A stretch of 64,000 bases of DNA from Mycolicibacterium stellerae (lineage in GTDB: Bacteria > Actinomycetota > Actinomycetes > Mycobacteriales > Mycobacteriaceae): positions 1 through 64,000 of the forward strand of contig NZ_RARC01000023.1 of the NCBI RefSeq assembly GCF_003719305.1, in the 5' to 3' direction. This document shows positions 63,310-64,000 of the stretch, in pieces; the first letter of the stretch is position 1, and each line of letters begins with the position of its first letter. Made by a program: the position numbers and the translations under genes. Below the pieces are notes generated by a model. The model was not told where the DNA came from. It worked only from the letters and a program-made list of their open reading frames with translations, and made no database searches.

Positions 63310-64000
63310 TGCTCCCCTTGCGCCACTTCGGTGACCGCGGCCGCGATCCCGTTTCTCACCACCCGGTCGGAGAAGTCGTCGGCCGGACAGCGTCCCAGCT
63401 CTACCGAACGCACCAGCCGCTGCATCGATTCCTGGAGTTCGGCGGGGGCGCGCTCGGCGGCCGCCTGCACGCAGCGGACGGCGGCCTCGGCCAGCAGCCG
63501 GTCACCGAGGCCGATCTGGGCGGCACGATCCCATGCCGTCGCCACGGGTTCGGTGGCTTCGGCGGCGGTGTCGGCGGCGACGGGGTCGTCGAGGAGCGTG
63601 GCAAGGGTGAAGACCAGGGCGGGCCAGTCCGCGTCGGGCACGCTGTCGAGATAGCGGATCTCCAGAAAGCGCCGCGGTCGGACCGGGGGGAACAGCGTCG
63701 TCAGGTGGTAGTCCAGGTCGGCGACGGTCGGCCTGCGATCACCGAGCAATATCCGCCCGTTAGCCCAGTCCGCGAACGGCACCCAGTCGCTCATCGGCAC
63801 GGCGTCTTCCTCTGGAGTGGGATGCACGAGCATCACCGGCGCCTTGAGCGCATAGCGCGCCCAGTCGCTGGCGGGGTCTTCACCGCTGAGACCAAGGATC
63901 GGCCCGCACCGCGCGGAGTCGAGCTGACTCCACACCCACTGCCGCGAGCTGCGCCAGCCGGTGAACTTACCGCCGAGCAGCGGTGAATTGGCGGCGATCG
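63306..64000 (-). CDS. egtA: glutamate-cysteine ligase EgtA, cut by window end
   Basis: C-terminal 230 residues of the gamma-glutamylcysteine-forming ligase that feeds Egt[13 protein letters not shown], then [13 protein letters not shown], and [10 protein letters not shown] are family segments near the active site. The N-terminal half lies outside the window. Its stop overlaps the egtB GTG. Being the first gene, its promoter would be beyond 64000. Confidence 0.9.
   Translation of the reverse strand, partial: IAANSPLLGGKFTGWRSSRQWVWSQLDSARCGPILGLSGEDPASDWARYALKAPVMLVHPTPEEDAVPMSDWVPFADWANGRILLGDRRPTVADLDYHLTTLFPPVRPRRFLEIRYLDSVPDADWPALVFTLATLLDDPVAADTAAEATEPVATAWDRAAQIGLGDRLLAEAAVRCVQAAAERAPAELQESMQRLVRSVELGRCPADDFSDRVVRNGIAAAVTEVAQGEQ

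Overview
The window is high-GC DNA from a mycobacterium, most likely a fast-growing environmental Mycolicibacterium. WhiB4, a Crp of the M. tuberculosis Rv3676 type, PonA2, MarP, the Ms1 RNA, F420-dependent oxidoreductase and a full ergothioneine cluster all point to this. As I recall the M. tuberculosis map, the backbone follows Rv3654c to Rv3704c in order. It is interrupted by accessory blocks at about 26.0-35.3 kb, 43.8-50.7 kb and 53.1-55.5 kb. Rv-number homologies are from memory, not from a search.

Left part (1-26 kb, conserved). An IS481-type element is cut off by the window edge (1-127). It abuts a leftward tad/Flp-like secretion cluster (129-4607: tadE-like genes, flp, tadC, tadB, cpaF, ssd). 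Next come a secreted repeat protein, a HAD phosphatase, the Ms1 small RNA with promoter and terminator, acetyl-CoA synthetase and a secreted serine protease. These are followed by the ephE, marP, Nudix, TlpA-like and nth group, crp, a metallo-beta-lactamase-fold hydrolase, RidA, paired ArsA-type ATPases, whiB4, ponA2, a phosphoesterase and a PLP enzyme.

Middle part (26-36 kb, accessory). A tRNA-Pro(CGG) gene carries a 49-bp perfect duplication of its 3' half 1,753 bp downstream. The repeats bracket a small island with a CbbQ/NorQ-type AAA+ ATPase and a frameshifted TetR remnant, but no integrase. Then follow a tightly overlapping SDR / TctC-type lipoprotein / EamA / DUF4239 operon, a heme-oxygenase-like putative diiron enzyme convergent with a CDGSH iron-sulfur protein and a HemK2-like methyltransferase, a 50-residue small protein, and an F420-dependent oxidoreductase.

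Right part (35-64 kb). Conserved genes resume with YqeY, a SIMPL protein, and the DUF4129/DUF4350/MoxR/DUF58 set with SpoIIM and RDD membrane proteins. A regulator-rich accessory stretch follows (DUF1772, DUF998/TetR, AraC, carotenoid oxygenase/PadR, a second PadR with a glycine-rich head, aldo/keto reductase), in which several palindromic operators are visible. glpK comes next. A PTS permease gene (EIIBCA) is then inserted between two direct copies of the 3' end of a methyltransferase gene. The window ends with a glutamate-cysteine-ligase-like gene, a lipoprotein, a dicarboxylate symporter and the ergothioneine operon egtABCDE (egtA cut by the window end).
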